Assembly (NCBI GenBank): GCA_046538735.1
Contig: JBKHII010000002.1
Coordinates: forward strand, 62,001-126,000
DNA length: 64,000 nt
Direction of reading: 5' to 3'
Source: SLST01 sp046538735
Lineage (GTDB): Bacteria; Spirochaetota; Spirochaetia; DSM-27196; SLST01
Shown: positions 25,766-34,196 of the stretch, piece by piece
Position numbering within the stretch: position 1 is the stretch's first letter
How the letters are laid out: each line of letters opens with the position of its first letter
Program-made: the position numbers and the translations under genes
The notes under the pieces: model-generated
What the model was told of the DNA's origin: nothing
The model's input: the letters and a program-made list of their open reading frames with translations, nothing else
The model's database searches: none

Positions 25766-27369
25766 CGGCCCCGGATCACCCGGACGTCAAAGAGCTCGGC
25801 GACCGCGCCCACCTCCTCGATCCACGTGACGACGAGCGAGCCGTTATGGCCGGCCGCAGCGGGATACTCCGCCTCGTAGGTCGAGCTCGGATTGAGCCCG
25901 CCGGACGCGGCCCCGTCCACGAACTGCCAATCGGGCGAGGTGGCGTCGCCGTTGTACGCGACGACCCGAAGCCGCGCAATGTCGGTCGCGTCCTTCTCCG
26001 CGAAGGCAACGTAGAGGACGCCGTTCAGTGCGAACGGCGCCGGGGCGTCCAGAACGCCCTCCACCGAACCGCCGAAGTTGAGCCCCGCGGCGCCACCGCC
26101 GTCGATCAGCGGCCAGCCGCCGGCGTCGCGGACTCTCGCCCTCACCTGAACGTTGAAGTCGGCGTCGTCCTCGGTCCAGACGAGATAGAGCTCGTCGCCT
26201 GCCACCGCGAGTCGGGGCGAGTACGCGGTGCTGCCGGAATCGTAGTTGAGGCCGGTTCCGCCACCCTCGAACGGTGACCACGCATCGGCACCCGGGTCGT
26301 ACACCTTCGCCCGGATCGCGGAGTCCTCTTCCCAGACCACGATGAGATCGCCTTCGAACCCTACTGCGTCCGGCTCGCGCGGAATGTCGACCGAGTCGTA
26401 CTCGAGGTCGCCTCCGAGATCGGTCCACGAAGGCGCCGAGTCGTCCCCGTCGTACGCCGCGGCGTACAGATTGGTGCTCAGGAAACTCTCTACCCACACG
26501 GCGTAGAGCGTGTCGCCCGCCACGGCGAGCCGGACCTGGGATCCGTTGTTCGTCTCATCGCGGTTCAAACCGCCGGTGGGAGTCCCGTCCACGATGGTCC
26601 AACCGGCGGTCGCGTCGGCGGGATCGTACACCCCCACTCTCACCTGCGAGGAGCTCTGCCCGGTGCCGTCGTTCAGCAACTCGATCCACGCGGCGTAGAG
26701 GCGTCCTTCGAACGCCCGGAGCGCGACCGGCTCCCCGGTCACCGACGTGTCTATGCTCACACCGCCGTCGTCCACGGCTGTCCAGTCGCCGGTCGTACCG
26801 TCGCCGTCGTAGCGGCTCACGCGGAGCACGTCGTTCGCCTGGTCTACCCACGCGGCGTAGAGCTCGCCGCCTACCGACTCGAGGACCGGCCGGGTCTCCA
26901 GGACCTCCGCTTCGTTGACCCCGTTCTCGCCGCCGCCGTCGATCCGGTTCCAGATCGCCTGCGTCGTGGTGAGGCTCGCGACCACGGTATTCCCGTCGCG
27001 ATTCCCGGCCTCGTCCACCGCCTGCACGAGGAAGAACTGCTCCCGGAAGCCGGGCACCGTGAGCTCGGCGGACGTCGCGCCGGGCGAAGTGGTCAGCGCC
27101 GGGGTCGTCGTCGTGCTGATCGAGTTGACGTCGGCCTGCCAGACCTCGTAGCGGATGTCCGCAGAGGCGCTCGCCTCGTCGGTCGCCGGCTGCCAGCTCA
27201 GCGTCGCTCGCGTGAGACCGTTCGCGGAGACCGTCTCCACGCCGGCGAAGCTCGGGCCCGTCGTGTCCCCGCCGCCGTCGTCGCCGGTCGGCTGCGTACA
27301 TCCGGCAAGCACGACCGTGACGGCCGCGACCAGCACCCAGACTCGCCCCCGTAGTCTCTTCGTCCGCAT
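25762..27369 (-). CDS. Lipoprotein with fibronectin type III domain and predicted seven-bladed propeller
   Basis: 535 aa from the ATG 27367-27369, which has GGAGGTGAGG upstream; the open frame continues to 27798 but without coding character. Lipobox VLAGC at about residue 23. Residues about 38-140 look like an FN3 domain (TRATLSWQPATDEAS, YEVWQADVN, VQAVDEAGNRDGN). Then AIWNRIDGGGENGVN (closing strand) and seven blades with LYAAWVDQ, LYAAWIEL, LYAVWVES, LIVVWEED, LYLVWTED, LYVAFAEK and LVVTWIEE. Clearly paralogous to the downstream gene, to which it is coupled by a 4-nt overlap. Function unknown; a surface complex or polysaccharide binding is a guess. Confidence 0.72.
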   Translation of the reverse strand: MRTKRLRGRVWVLVAAVTVVLAGCTQPTGDDGGGDTTGPSFAGVETVSANGLTRATLSWQPATDEASASADIRYEVWQADVNSISTTTTPALTTSPGATSAELTVPGFREQFFLVQAVDEAGNRDGNTVVASLTTTQAIWNRIDGGGENGVNEAEVLETRPVLESVGGELYAAWVDQANDVLRVSRYDGDGTTGDWTAVDDGGVSIDTSVTGEPVALRAFEGRLYAAWIELLNDGTGQSSSQVRVGVYDPADATAGWTIVDGTPTGGLNRDETNNGSQVRLAVAGDTLYAVWVESFLSTNLYAAAYDGDDSAPSWTDLGGDLEYDSVDIPREPDAVGFEGDLIVVWEEDSAIRAKVYDPGADAWSPFEGGGTGLNYDSGSTAYSPRLAVAGDELYLVWTEDDADFNVQVRARVRDAGGWPLIDGGGAAGLNFGGSVEGVLDAPAPFALNGVLYVAFAEKDATDIARLRVVAYNGDATSPDWQFVDGAASGGLNPSSTYEAEYPAAAGHNGSLVVTWIEEVGAVAELFDVRVIRGR

Positions 27370-27401
27370 CCTCACCTCCTCATAGTCACACGTACGAGGA
27401 G

Positions 27402-27431
27402 AAGATAGGCAGCGCCTAAAGATTACGTCAA
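27402..27431 (-). promoter_or_regulatory. Promoter of the propeller lipoprotein operon
   Basis: Minus strand: TTGACG (27431-27426), 18 bp spacer, TATCTT (27407-27402). A leader of about 25 nt carries the GGAGGTGAGG ribosome binding site. It separates this operon from the oxidoreductase gene that ends at 27441. Confidence 0.6.
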
Positions 27432-27440
27432 TTGTAAGGT

Positions 27441-28349
27441 TTATTCGGGAACGCGGACGAGCACGTTTCCGTGCTTGTGTCCGGTCTCCACGTACCGGTG
27501 TGCCTCCACGATTCGCTCGAGCGGGTACTCGGAATCTACGACGACGCGGATCTCCCCGGACTCCACGAGCTTCTGCACGTACTCGAGCTCCTCGGCCACC
27601 TCTTTCGTGGGGGCGCGAGACGAGACGTAGCGACCGTCGGCCTCCAGGGCACCGCGACACCTCCGCTTCGAGGTCTTTCCCACCGCGTCCACGATCACGT
27701 CGTACTTCGCCGCGCCTTGCGTGAAGTCCTCGCGCGTGTAGTCGATCACGTGGTCGGCGCCGATCGACCGCACCATCTCGACGTTGCTCGCGCTGCACAC
27801 GCCGGTCACCTCCGCGCCCACGTGCTTGGCAAGCTGGACAACGTAGCTGCCGACCGATCCGGAGGCTCCGTTCACGAGTACCCGGTCGCCGGAGCGTGCG
27901 CCGGCACGCTTCACGAGCTGGAGCGCGGTCATGCCTCCTACGACGGCCGCCGCGGAATCCTCGTAGCTCACCGCTTCCGGCTTGCGCACGATCACGCCCT
28001 GCTTCGGCCGCTCCGGCACGCAGACGAATTCGGCGTTCGCCCCGTGTCTCAGGCCGGTCGCCGTCCCGCAGACCGCGTCGCCCACGCGAAACGCCGTTAC
28101 GCGGTCTCCTACCTCCACGACGTCGCCGGCGTACTCCACGCCCGGGGTATCCATCGGCTTGAAACCGGCCAACGCGCCCACGATCCGGAGCACGATCCGC
28201 GGCATCCGCCGCATGACCACGTCGCCGCGCGCGACCGTCGCGCCGCGAACCCTCACGAGCAACTCGTTCGGACCGGGGGTCGGTTTCTCCCGGTCTCGGT
28301 AGTGCAGGACCTCAGGTGGTCCCGACCTCGTGCTGAGAATCGCCTTCAT
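27441..28349 (-). CDS. Zinc-type NAD(P)H:quinone oxidoreductase-like (MDR superfamily)
   Basis: 302 aa. MDR fold: PGPNELLVRVRGATVARGDVV, GVEYAGDVVEVGDRVTAFRVGDAV, and nucleotide-binding GDRVLVNGASGSVGSYVVQLA. No zinc ligands, as in the quinone oxidoreductase branch. It is the second gene of a TetR-led operon, its start overlapping the regulator by 38 nt. It probably detoxifies a reactive carbonyl or quinone sensed by the TetR protein (inference from arrangement). Confidence 0.87.
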   Translation of the reverse strand: MKAILSTRSGPPEVLHYRDREKPTPGPNELLVRVRGATVARGDVVMRRMPRIVLRIVGALAGFKPMDTPGVEYAGDVVEVGDRVTAFRVGDAVCGTATGLRHGANAEFVCVPERPKQGVIVRKPEAVSYEDSAAAVVGGMTALQLVKRAGARSGDRVLVNGASGSVGSYVVQLAKHVGAEVTGVCSASNVEMVRSIGADHVIDYTREDFTQGAAKYDVIVDAVGKTSKRRCRGALEADGRYVSSRAPTKEVAEELEYVQKLVESGEIRVVVDSEYPLERIVEAHRYVETGHKHGNVLVRVPE

Positions 28350-29022
28350 GGTTGCCTCCTCGTTTCGGACGGTCGCCTCTCATTCGATCGAGTCCGTCCA
28401 GGATCAGTTCGAGTCCGAAGTCGAAATCGTTCACCCCCGAGTAGCTCCCGTCCACCACCAGGCGCGCCAGCTTTCCGAAGTACGGATAGTCGTCCAGCGG
28501 AACCCGGTCGAGGAACTCCCGCGCCTGATCGGCGTACTCGGGAACCTCGAAGGGAAAGTGAAGCTCCTGCAGCGTGAACCCGTAGATGTGATTGTCCAAC
28601 GCGTTCAAGGCATGGTCCGCCAGCTCGTAGCTGAACCCCGCGCGATGCAGACACCCGATCGAGGCGTCCACGTAGCGAAGCATCGCGGGTCCGACCGTGA
28701 TGCGCGAGACGAGCGCCATCGTCGCCCACCGGTGGCGGACCAGCACCTCGTGCGCGGACCGCGCTCGCGAACGCATCGCTTCGAGCCAGTCCCCGTCGGT
28801 CCGCGGGACGCCGATCTCGCCCACGACCGTGTCCACGATCCCGTCCACGATCTCTTCCTTATTCGCGACGTGGTTGTAGAGCGACATCGCCTGCACGCCG
28901 AGCTCGCGTGCGATCCTGCGCATCGAGAGCACCTCGAGCCCGTCGGCGTCTGCGAGGCGCAACGCCGCCCGCAGGATGCGTTCGCGCGTGAGTGGCATCC
29001 GCGGCTGTGTATCGTCGGCCAT
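28312..29022 (-). CDS. TetR-family regulator with TetR_C (tetracycline repressor-like) C-terminal domain
   Basis: 236 aa. HTH at residues about 12-55 (RERILRAALRLADADGLEVL, RRIARELGVQAMSLYNHVAN). The C-terminal half, with LVRHRWATMALVSR and HALNALDNHIYGFTLQEL, matches the TetR class C-terminal domain. GGAGGGAGGA ribosome binding site. It leads the oxidoreductase gene and is divergent from the DUF4386 gene at 29111. The shared 88-bp gap contains a 14-nt direct repeat likely to be its operator. The last 12 residues overlap the start of the oxidoreductase. Confidence 0.88.
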   Translation of the reverse strand: MADDTQPRMPLTRERILRAALRLADADGLEVLSMRRIARELGVQAMSLYNHVANKEEIVDGIVDTVVGEIGVPRTDGDWLEAMRSRARSAHEVLVRHRWATMALVSRITVGPAMLRYVDASIGCLHRAGFSYELADHALNALDNHIYGFTLQELHFPFEVPEYADQAREFLDRVPLDDYPYFGKLARLVVDGSYSGVNDFDFGLELILDGLDRMRGDRPKRGGNHEGDSQHEVGTT

Positions 29023-29053
29023 GCTCGATTCCTCCCTCCGAAGCCTTGATATA

Positions 29054-29085
29054 CTTACAGTGTACGTTTAGCTTACAGCGTATGT
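29054..29085. promoter_or_regulatory. Direct-repeat operator between TetR gene and DUF4386 gene
   Basis: CTTACAGTGTACGT (29054-29067) and CTTACAGCGTATGT (29072-29085) match at 12 of 14 positions with an 18-bp period. This AT-richer patch is the only patterned sequence in the divergent gap. An 18-bp period would place two sites on nearly opposite faces of the helix. The likely ligand is the adjacent TetR protein. Confidence 0.55.
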
Positions 29086-29110
29086 CAACTCTACCCGCAA
29101 GGAGGCATTC

Positions 29111-29611
29111 ATGAATCCAGTACGGAGAAGATCGCTCTGGATCGGCGTCCTGTTCCTCGTGGCGACCACCTCGTACCTCGCCGGAAGCGGCATGGTGGAA
29201 TCGATCGTCACGGCACCCGATCCGCCGGCCGCGATCGGAGAAGCGAGCGAAACGCTGCTTGCCGGAATCGTCCTCGACCTGGTCAACGTGGGCGCGGTCA
29301 TCGGAATCGGCGTGCTCATGGCACGCGTTGTTCGGACGAAGTCGCCGGTTGCCGCGAGCGGCTACGCCGCTTCACGCCTGGTGGAAGGTGCGCTGCTCGC
29401 GCTGAGCGAGATGAGCGTCCTCGCGCTCGCCGGTATCACCGGCTCGGCCGGCCCAGCAGCGTCCGAGGCGCTGAAGCTGGTCGCAGACTTCGCGATCGAG
29501 GTTCGGTTCGTTGCGTTCGATCTCGCCATGATCGCGTTCCCGGTCTGGCTCATCGTCAAGGGCTTCCGACCGGAAGCGTTGCTCGAGTCGACCGAGTCGG
29601 GAGCTACGTGA
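29111..29611 (+). CDS. DUF4386 family membrane protein
   Basis: 166 aa with AAGGAGG upstream. Four hydrophobic segments are visible: residues 9-30, 48-70, 95-112 and about 130-150. The MARVVRTKSPVAASGYAASRLVEGALLALSE segment (read in pieces) is characteristic of DUF4386. Most members are about 220 aa with six helices, so this copy is short at the C-terminus. Role unknown. Its expression is probably controlled by the divergent TetR regulator. The 3' end overlaps the HD-GYP gene by 8 bp. Confidence 0.75.
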   Translation: MNPVRRRSLWIGVLFLVATTSYLAGSGMVESIVTAPDPPAAIGEASETLLAGIVLDLVNVGAVIGIGVLMARVVRTKSPVAASGYAASRLVEGALLALSEMSVLALAGITGSAGPAASEALKLVADFAIEVRFVAFDLAMIAFPVWLIVKGFRPEALLESTESGAT

Positions 29612-30668
29612 TCAGCCGCTCCCAGTGCGACTCGTCCTGGTGCTCGGAGAAGATCGCGCGGACCTGAGGCTCGTTGTAGACGAACGCGTCCACGAGGAGC
29701 GCATCGAACTGCTTGCCGCGCTCGCTGCGCAGGAGCTCGAACGCCTCCTCGAGCGGCCACGGCTCCTTGTACGGGCGCTTGGTCGTGAGCGCGTCGAAGA
29801 CGTCGGCCACGCCCACGATTCTACCCATGAGCGGGATCTCGTCGCCCGAGAGTCCCATGGGGTAGCCCTTGCCGTCGTAGCGCTCGTGGTGCGTAAGCGC
29901 GATCATCGCGCCGGTCAGGAGGAACGAGCTGCGCGCCGCCTCGAGCATCCCGTGGCCGTTGGTCGTATGCCGACGCATGATCGCCATCTCTTCGTCGTCC
30001 AGCCTGCCCGGCTTGAGGAGGATCGAGTCAGGGATGCCGATCTTCCCCACGTCGTGCAGCGCGGAGGCGTGGAAGACGGTCTCCTGGAAGCTCTCCGACT
30101 GGCCGATCATCCGCGCGATCAGTCGCGAGTAGTGCGCGACGCGAGCGATGTGCGAGCCGGTATCCTGGTCCTTGTACTCGGACGCCTTGCCGAGCACGTA
30201 GAGGGCCTCGTACTCGCGCAGAATGATCTCGCCGATCGTGGATCGGATCTCGTCCTCGTGATCGGCGAACGCGTGCTCGCGCTGCGACTGGAACCGGGCC
30301 GCATGCACGACGTGCTCGGCGCGGCGGGCGAGCTCCAGCGGCGTGCAATCGAGGTCCAGCGTGTCGACCGCGCCGGCCTCGATGAGCGAGGACCGGTCTC
30401 GCGAAGACGCGGGCCGCGCGAGAAGCGCGAGCACCGGGAGGCGAAGCTGATCTGTTACGAACGAGATGACCTCTCGGGCGGTCGCCGCGGAGGCATCCAC
30501 GATCACGAGCACGATGTCCCGCGCCGCCATCGCCGGGACCACCAGCTCGTCCGCACGCTCCACCACACGCAGCGCGATACCGCCTTCGATTGCGGCCCGC
30601 CGAATCTGTTCGAGCTCGTACTCGCCGTCTGTCATCAGCAGCGCGGACACTGGTCGATCGAAGTTCAT
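29604..30668 (-). CDS. HD-GYP domain cyclic-di-GMP phosphodiesterase with receiver-like N-terminus
   Basis: 354 aa from the ATG at 30668, which has GGTGAAAG upstream. Residues about 8-125 resemble a response-regulator receiver (VLVIVDASAATAREVISFV, PVLALLARPASSRDRSSLIEAG) but lack the canonical phosphoacceptor Asp in the right context. Residues about 150-345 are a complete HD-GYP: HIARVAHYSRLIARMIG, HDVGKIGIPDSILLKPG and HHERYDGKGYPMGLSGDEIP, with all metal ligands and the GYP motif. Predicted to hydrolyse c-di-GMP. Transcribed alone. Confidence 0.9.
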   Translation of the reverse strand: MNFDRPVSALLMTDGEYELEQIRRAAIEGGIALRVVERADELVVPAMAARDIVLVIVDASAATAREVISFVTDQLRLPVLALLARPASSRDRSSLIEAGAVDTLDLDCTPLELARRAEHVVHAARFQSQREHAFADHEDEIRSTIGEIILREYEALYVLGKASEYKDQDTGSHIARVAHYSRLIARMIGQSESFQETVFHASALHDVGKIGIPDSILLKPGRLDDEEMAIMRRHTTNGHGMLEAARSSFLLTGAMIALTHHERYDGKGYPMGLSGDEIPLMGRIVGVADVFDALTTKRPYKEPWPLEEAFELLRSERGKQFDALLVDAFVYNEPQVRAIFSEHQDESHWERLIT

Positions 30669-30783
30669 GCTTTCACCCATCGTTGTCTTCAGTCCTACTT
30701 CACGATCATTGTCGGAACGAGTGCCGGATGATACAACGATCCCATGACCGTCGTCCACTGGCGGTCGCCGCGCCGCGCGAGCC

Positions 30784-33177
30784 TCACGCTTCCAGGACGA
30801 CCTCCAACGAGTTGTGATCGCGGAGCGCCGCGGCGGGGACGAGGTTGCCCTCGATCCGTTCGCCGTTCAGCACGAGCGACCGGACGCCGCGGTTGAGCCC
30901 CTCAGGGTTCTTCACGGATATGTCGACGGTCGTTCCCCTGAACCGGCGCTGCGCGGTGAACCCGTCCCACGATGAGGGGATGCACGGGTCGATCCGCAGG
31001 CCGTCCAGCTCGGCGCGGATTCCGAGCACGTGCTGCGTGGCGCTGTAGTACGCCCACGTGGCCGCACCGGTGAGCCACGAGTTCTTCGTGTTCCCGGCGC
31101 GCGGCGAGAAGGTGGAGTACGTGGTCTGACCCTGGACGTACGGCTCGCTCTGCCGGATCTCGGCCCGGTCGTTGTACGCGGCGGGATTCGCCGCCGCGAG
31201 GTACTCGTACGCGCGGTTGCCGTTTCCGAGCATGCACTCGGCGATCACACCCCACCCCTGCGTGTGGTTGAAGATGCCCGCATTCTCCTTGATGCCCGGG
31301 TTGTAGACGACGGCGCGCATCACGTCGATCGGGGTATTCACGAAGGGCGGCGCGCAAAGCATGAGCCCGTACGGGGTTGCGAGCTCCCGGTGGACCGTGT
31401 CCATGCAGGCGGCGGCCTGCCCCGCGCTCGCGAACCCGCTCATCACGGCCCAGAGCTGGGTGTTGAGGTAGACCGAGCCCTCCGCCGCGTCACGCGTACC
31501 GTAAGCGGTGCCGTCCTCCCCGAACGCCCAGACGAAACGGTCGCTGTCCCAGCCGCACGCCCGGATCTTCTCGTCCAGCGCGTCGCGCTCGGCGAGCGCC
31601 CACGAGGCTTCCTCCGGCTTGCCGAGTCGTTCGGCGATCTCCGCGTACGTCGTGAAGCCGTAGCGAACCTGGAACGCGACGAAGAGGCTCTCGCCGTAGT
31701 AGCCGAGCTTGAGGCAGTCGTTCCAGTCGGCGGCGAGCCCGCACGGAAGACCGTGCTTGCCTGTCCGCTCCAGGTTGAACTCGAGCGCGCGGCGCAGGTG
31801 GCCGAGCACGGTGGCCTCCCCCTCGTCCGCGTACGGCAGCACCTTCTCGTAGAAGCTCACGTCGCCGGTCTCGCCGAGGAGCGCCGGAATCGCGTTGAAG
31901 AACCAGAGGCAGTCGTCCGAGCGGTACTCCTCCTTCGCGGGAGGCGTCTCGTGGCCCGGTCGGTGCTCGAAGGGCCGCACCACCGGCATCGCGCCCCCGT
32001 TCGAGAGCTGTCCCGTGAGGAGGAGCTCCATCCGGCGCGTCGCCTCCTCGGGAATCGCCGCGGCGACTCCCAGGATGTCCTGCACCGAGTCGCGGAACCC
32101 CAGGCCGTCGCGCAACCCGTTGTACACGAGGCTCGCCGCGCGCGACCAGGCGAAGGTGATGAGGCAGTTGTACAGCCCCCAGACGTTCACAAGGTGGTCG
32201 AAGTCCTCGTCCGGCGTCTGCACCGCGATGTCGTTCAGACGCCCGTGCCAGAGCTCCTTCAGCTTGCCGAGCTCCTCCTCCGCGCGAGCGAGCGATCCGA
32301 ACTCGCTCATCGTCTCGCGCCCGGCCGTCCGCGCGTCGCCGATGCCCACGAGAACGAGGAGCTCGGTGCTCTCTCCCGGCGCGAGCGTCAGGTTCGTCTG
32401 GAGCGCGCCGCACGCGTTGTCGCCGTAGGCGTCGCTGTCCGAGCACGCGCCGCGGACGACCGCCTCCGGAGCGGCGTACGAACCGTACGTCCCGATGAAC
32501 GCCTCGCGACTCGTGTCGTAGCCGGCGATCGGCGAGCCGAGCATGGACATCCAGACGTGGCGCGCGACGTCGCTGCCCTGATCGGCGTCGTTCGAGGGGA
32601 GATTGTCCTGGATGGAAATGCGGAGCAAACCGTCGGCCTGCTCTCCCCGAACGATGAAGAGCGAGTACTGCAGGTTGAAGGCATCCTGCCCGGTGTCCCA
32701 GCTGTTCGCAAGCTCGGCGTACGTGAAAACGTCCAGGTCGCGGGGCCGGTCGCTCTCGTTGCTCACGCGCAGCCGCCAGTACTCGAAGGTCCGGCCGAGC
32801 GGCACGAAGTAGAGCGCTTCGGTCGCGATGCCGGTGTAGCGCGACTCGATCGCGGTGTAGGCGGTGCCGTGCCGGCAGGTCGACGAGTACTCGCCGAGCG
32901 GCTTCCCGACCGGCTGCCACGACGCCGACCAGTAGTCGCCGCTCGCGCGATCGCGAAGGTAGAAGTACCGGCCCGGCTGATCCATCGGAACCGAGTTGAA
33001 CTGCAGCCGCATGAAGCGTCCGCGCGCCCCCGACTGATAGAAGCCGTAGCCACCGGCGTTGTTCGTGATCACCGCGCCGTACTCGGTGGAGCCAAGGTAG
33101 TTGCTCCACGACTGCGGCGTGTCCGGTCTCGTGATAACGTATTCTCTGGCGCGATCGTTGAAGTGGCCGTACTGCAC
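30784..33177 (-). CDS. GH94 family glycoside phosphorylase (cellobiose/chitobiose phosphorylase type)
   Basis: 797 aa, GTG start with GGGAGGA upstream, normal family length. It should cleave a beta-linked disaccharide with phosphate to give a sugar 1-phosphate. The GH94 features are YGHFNDRAREYVITRPDTP, RDGLGFRDSVQD and the catalytic acid Asp in AADWNDCLKLG near residue 485. No signal peptide, so it is cytoplasmic and depends on disaccharide import. Cellobiose and N,N'-diacetylchitobiose phosphorylases both fit; substrate is undetermined. A ChbG-like deacetylase and a GH3 enzyme lie about 10-14 kb away. Confidence 0.88.
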   Translation of the reverse strand: MQYGHFNDRAREYVITRPDTPQSWSNYLGSTEYGAVITNNAGGYGFYQSGARGRFMRLQFNSVPMDQPGRYFYLRDRASGDYWSASWQPVGKPLGEYSSTCRHGTAYTAIESRYTGIATEALYFVPLGRTFEYWRLRVSNESDRPRDLDVFTYAELANSWDTGQDAFNLQYSLFIVRGEQADGLLRISIQDNLPSNDADQGSDVARHVWMSMLGSPIAGYDTSREAFIGTYGSYAAPEAVVRGACSDSDAYGDNACGALQTNLTLAPGESTELLVLVGIGDARTAGRETMSEFGSLARAEEELGKLKELWHGRLNDIAVQTPDEDFDHLVNVWGLYNCLITFAWSRAASLVYNGLRDGLGFRDSVQDILGVAAAIPEEATRRMELLLTGQLSNGGAMPVVRPFEHRPGHETPPAKEEYRSDDCLWFFNAIPALLGETGDVSFYEKVLPYADEGEATVLGHLRRALEFNLERTGKHGLPCGLAADWNDCLKLGYYGESLFVAFQVRYGFTTYAEIAERLGKPEEASWALAERDALDEKIRACGWDSDRFVWAFGEDGTAYGTRDAAEGSVYLNTQLWAVMSGFASAGQAAACMDTVHRELATPYGLMLCAPPFVNTPIDVMRAVVYNPGIKENAGIFNHTQGWGVIAECMLGNGNRAYEYLAAANPAAYNDRAEIRQSEPYVQGQTTYSTFSPRAGNTKNSWLTGAATWAYYSATQHVLGIRAELDGLRIDPCIPSSWDGFTAQRRFRGTTVDISVKNPEGLNRGVRSLVLNGERIEGNLVPAAALRDHNSLEVVLEA

Positions 33178-33212
33178 GGAATCCTCCCTGGGTGCGGTGT
33201 GAGCGGTACCGT

Positions 33213-33241
33213 CTTATACCATCGCCGCCGGACGGAGGCAA
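33213..33241 (-). promoter_or_regulatory. Promoter of the GH94 gene
   Basis: Minus strand: TTGCCT (33241-33236), 17 bp spacer, TATAAG (33218-33213). The leader of about 30 nt includes the GGGAGGA ribosome binding site. Confidence 0.55.
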
Positions 33242-33336
33242 CCGACCCGCCCCGTGCGGTGCGCGATCGAGCGGCGCCCCGAGACGCGTTGAACGCCGGC
33301 GCCGGATCGTGGTTCAATCGGCAGCAAGAGGAAACC

Positions 33337-33903
33337 ATGGAGTCACGCGTCGACCTACCCCACACGAGCGGACGGCTTCTCATCCGGGACTTCGCACCGC
33401 ACGATCGCGACTTCCTCATGCGCTTCACGCGCGAGCCGAGCCGGCTCGCGTACATGATGTTCAGTCTGGATACGGAGGAAGAGGTCGACGGCTTCCTCGA
33501 GTTCACGCGCACGCAGGCGGCGCGCGAGCTTCGCGACGAGTGGCACTTCGCGCTCGAGGAGACCGCGAGCCCCGGATGCGTCGGCGGCGTCGCGCTCCGC
33601 ATGGACGACGAGGAGCCCGAGTCCGCCGAGCTCGGCTACTGGCTCGAACGGTCGGCGCGCGGCAAAGGCTACGCGACCGAGGCGTCGCGCTTCATGCTCG
33701 ACTTCGGCTTCCGATCGCTCGGGCTGCACCGCATCTGGGGCAAGTGTCACGTGGACAACCGCGGCTCCGCCCGCGTGATGGAGAAGCTCGGCATGCAGCT
33801 CGAGGGAACCGTTCGCGAGCACGTGTGGCTCCGCGACCACTACCGCAGCAGCTACCTCTACTCGATTCTCGAGCACGAGTGGCGCGATCGGCAGGGCGCG
33901 TGA
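33337..33903 (+). CDS. GNAT-family N-acetyltransferase (RimJ/RimL-like)
   Basis: 188 aa, ATG with AAGAGGAAA upstream. RimJ/L branch signatures: LPHTSGRLLIRDFAPHDRDF, ELGYWLERSARGKGYATEA (acetyl-CoA pyrophosphate loop with GKGYA), HRIWGKCHVDNRGSARVMEK and LGMQLEGTVREHVWLRDHYR. The substrate is a protein N-terminus or small amine. The stop overlaps a GTG that opens an Rrf2-like fragment. Confidence 0.88.
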   Translation: MESRVDLPHTSGRLLIRDFAPHDRDFLMRFTREPSRLAYMMFSLDTEEEVDGFLEFTRTQAARELRDEWHFALEETASPGCVGGVALRMDDEEPESAELGYWLERSARGKGYATEASRFMLDFGFRSLGLHRIWGKCHVDNRGSARVMEKLGMQLEGTVREHVWLRDHYRSSYLYSILEHEWRDRQGA

Positions 33904-34196
33904 GACTCTCGAGTGCGGGCGAGTACGCGCTCGCGATGCTCTACCTTACATCCTTCGTCACCGGCAATACACTGCTCACTTACGAGCGAATCGATCCTGT
34001 TGTGGCAGGTCCGAGGACGACGGAGCCAAACCGGAGCAGGAGGGATGTCGGCCTTTCGGTGGTCCACGTGTCCCGGACCGACATCGAGTCCGCGCCGGGG
34101 ACACACCGCTCTCACCGCCGGCCCGACACCCGTCTCCTCAACCACTCCCGCGCACCTCGCACCGTCCTCCAGAGATCGTGGAAACTCTCTGCGTAG
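33900..34196 (+). pseudogene. Fragment resembling the N-terminus of an Rrf2-type regulator
   Basis: GTG at 33900, overlapping the GNAT stop as GTGA, opens VRLSSAGEYALAMLYLTSF, which is the invariant beginning of Rrf2/IscR-type winged-helix regulators. Beyond about 30 residues the frame becomes Arg/Ser-rich and loses all resemblance; no other frame restores it. The frame stays open to 34196 only by chance, overlapping the opposite TPR gene. Most likely a truncated gene, its body lost before the TPR gene. Confidence 0.4.

Noticed and set aside
25762..27798. N-terminal extension of the FN3-propeller protein upstream of 27369
   Set aside because: Arg-rich, without motif, and it would bury the lipoprotein signal peptide and the promoter at 27402-27431. 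It is antisense to the oxidoreductase gene end.
31030..33903. A 957-codon plus-strand frame opposite GH94
   Set aside because: Only its last 188 codons, from ATG 33337, are the real GNAT gene. The rest is antisense to the GH94 gene and has no protein character.
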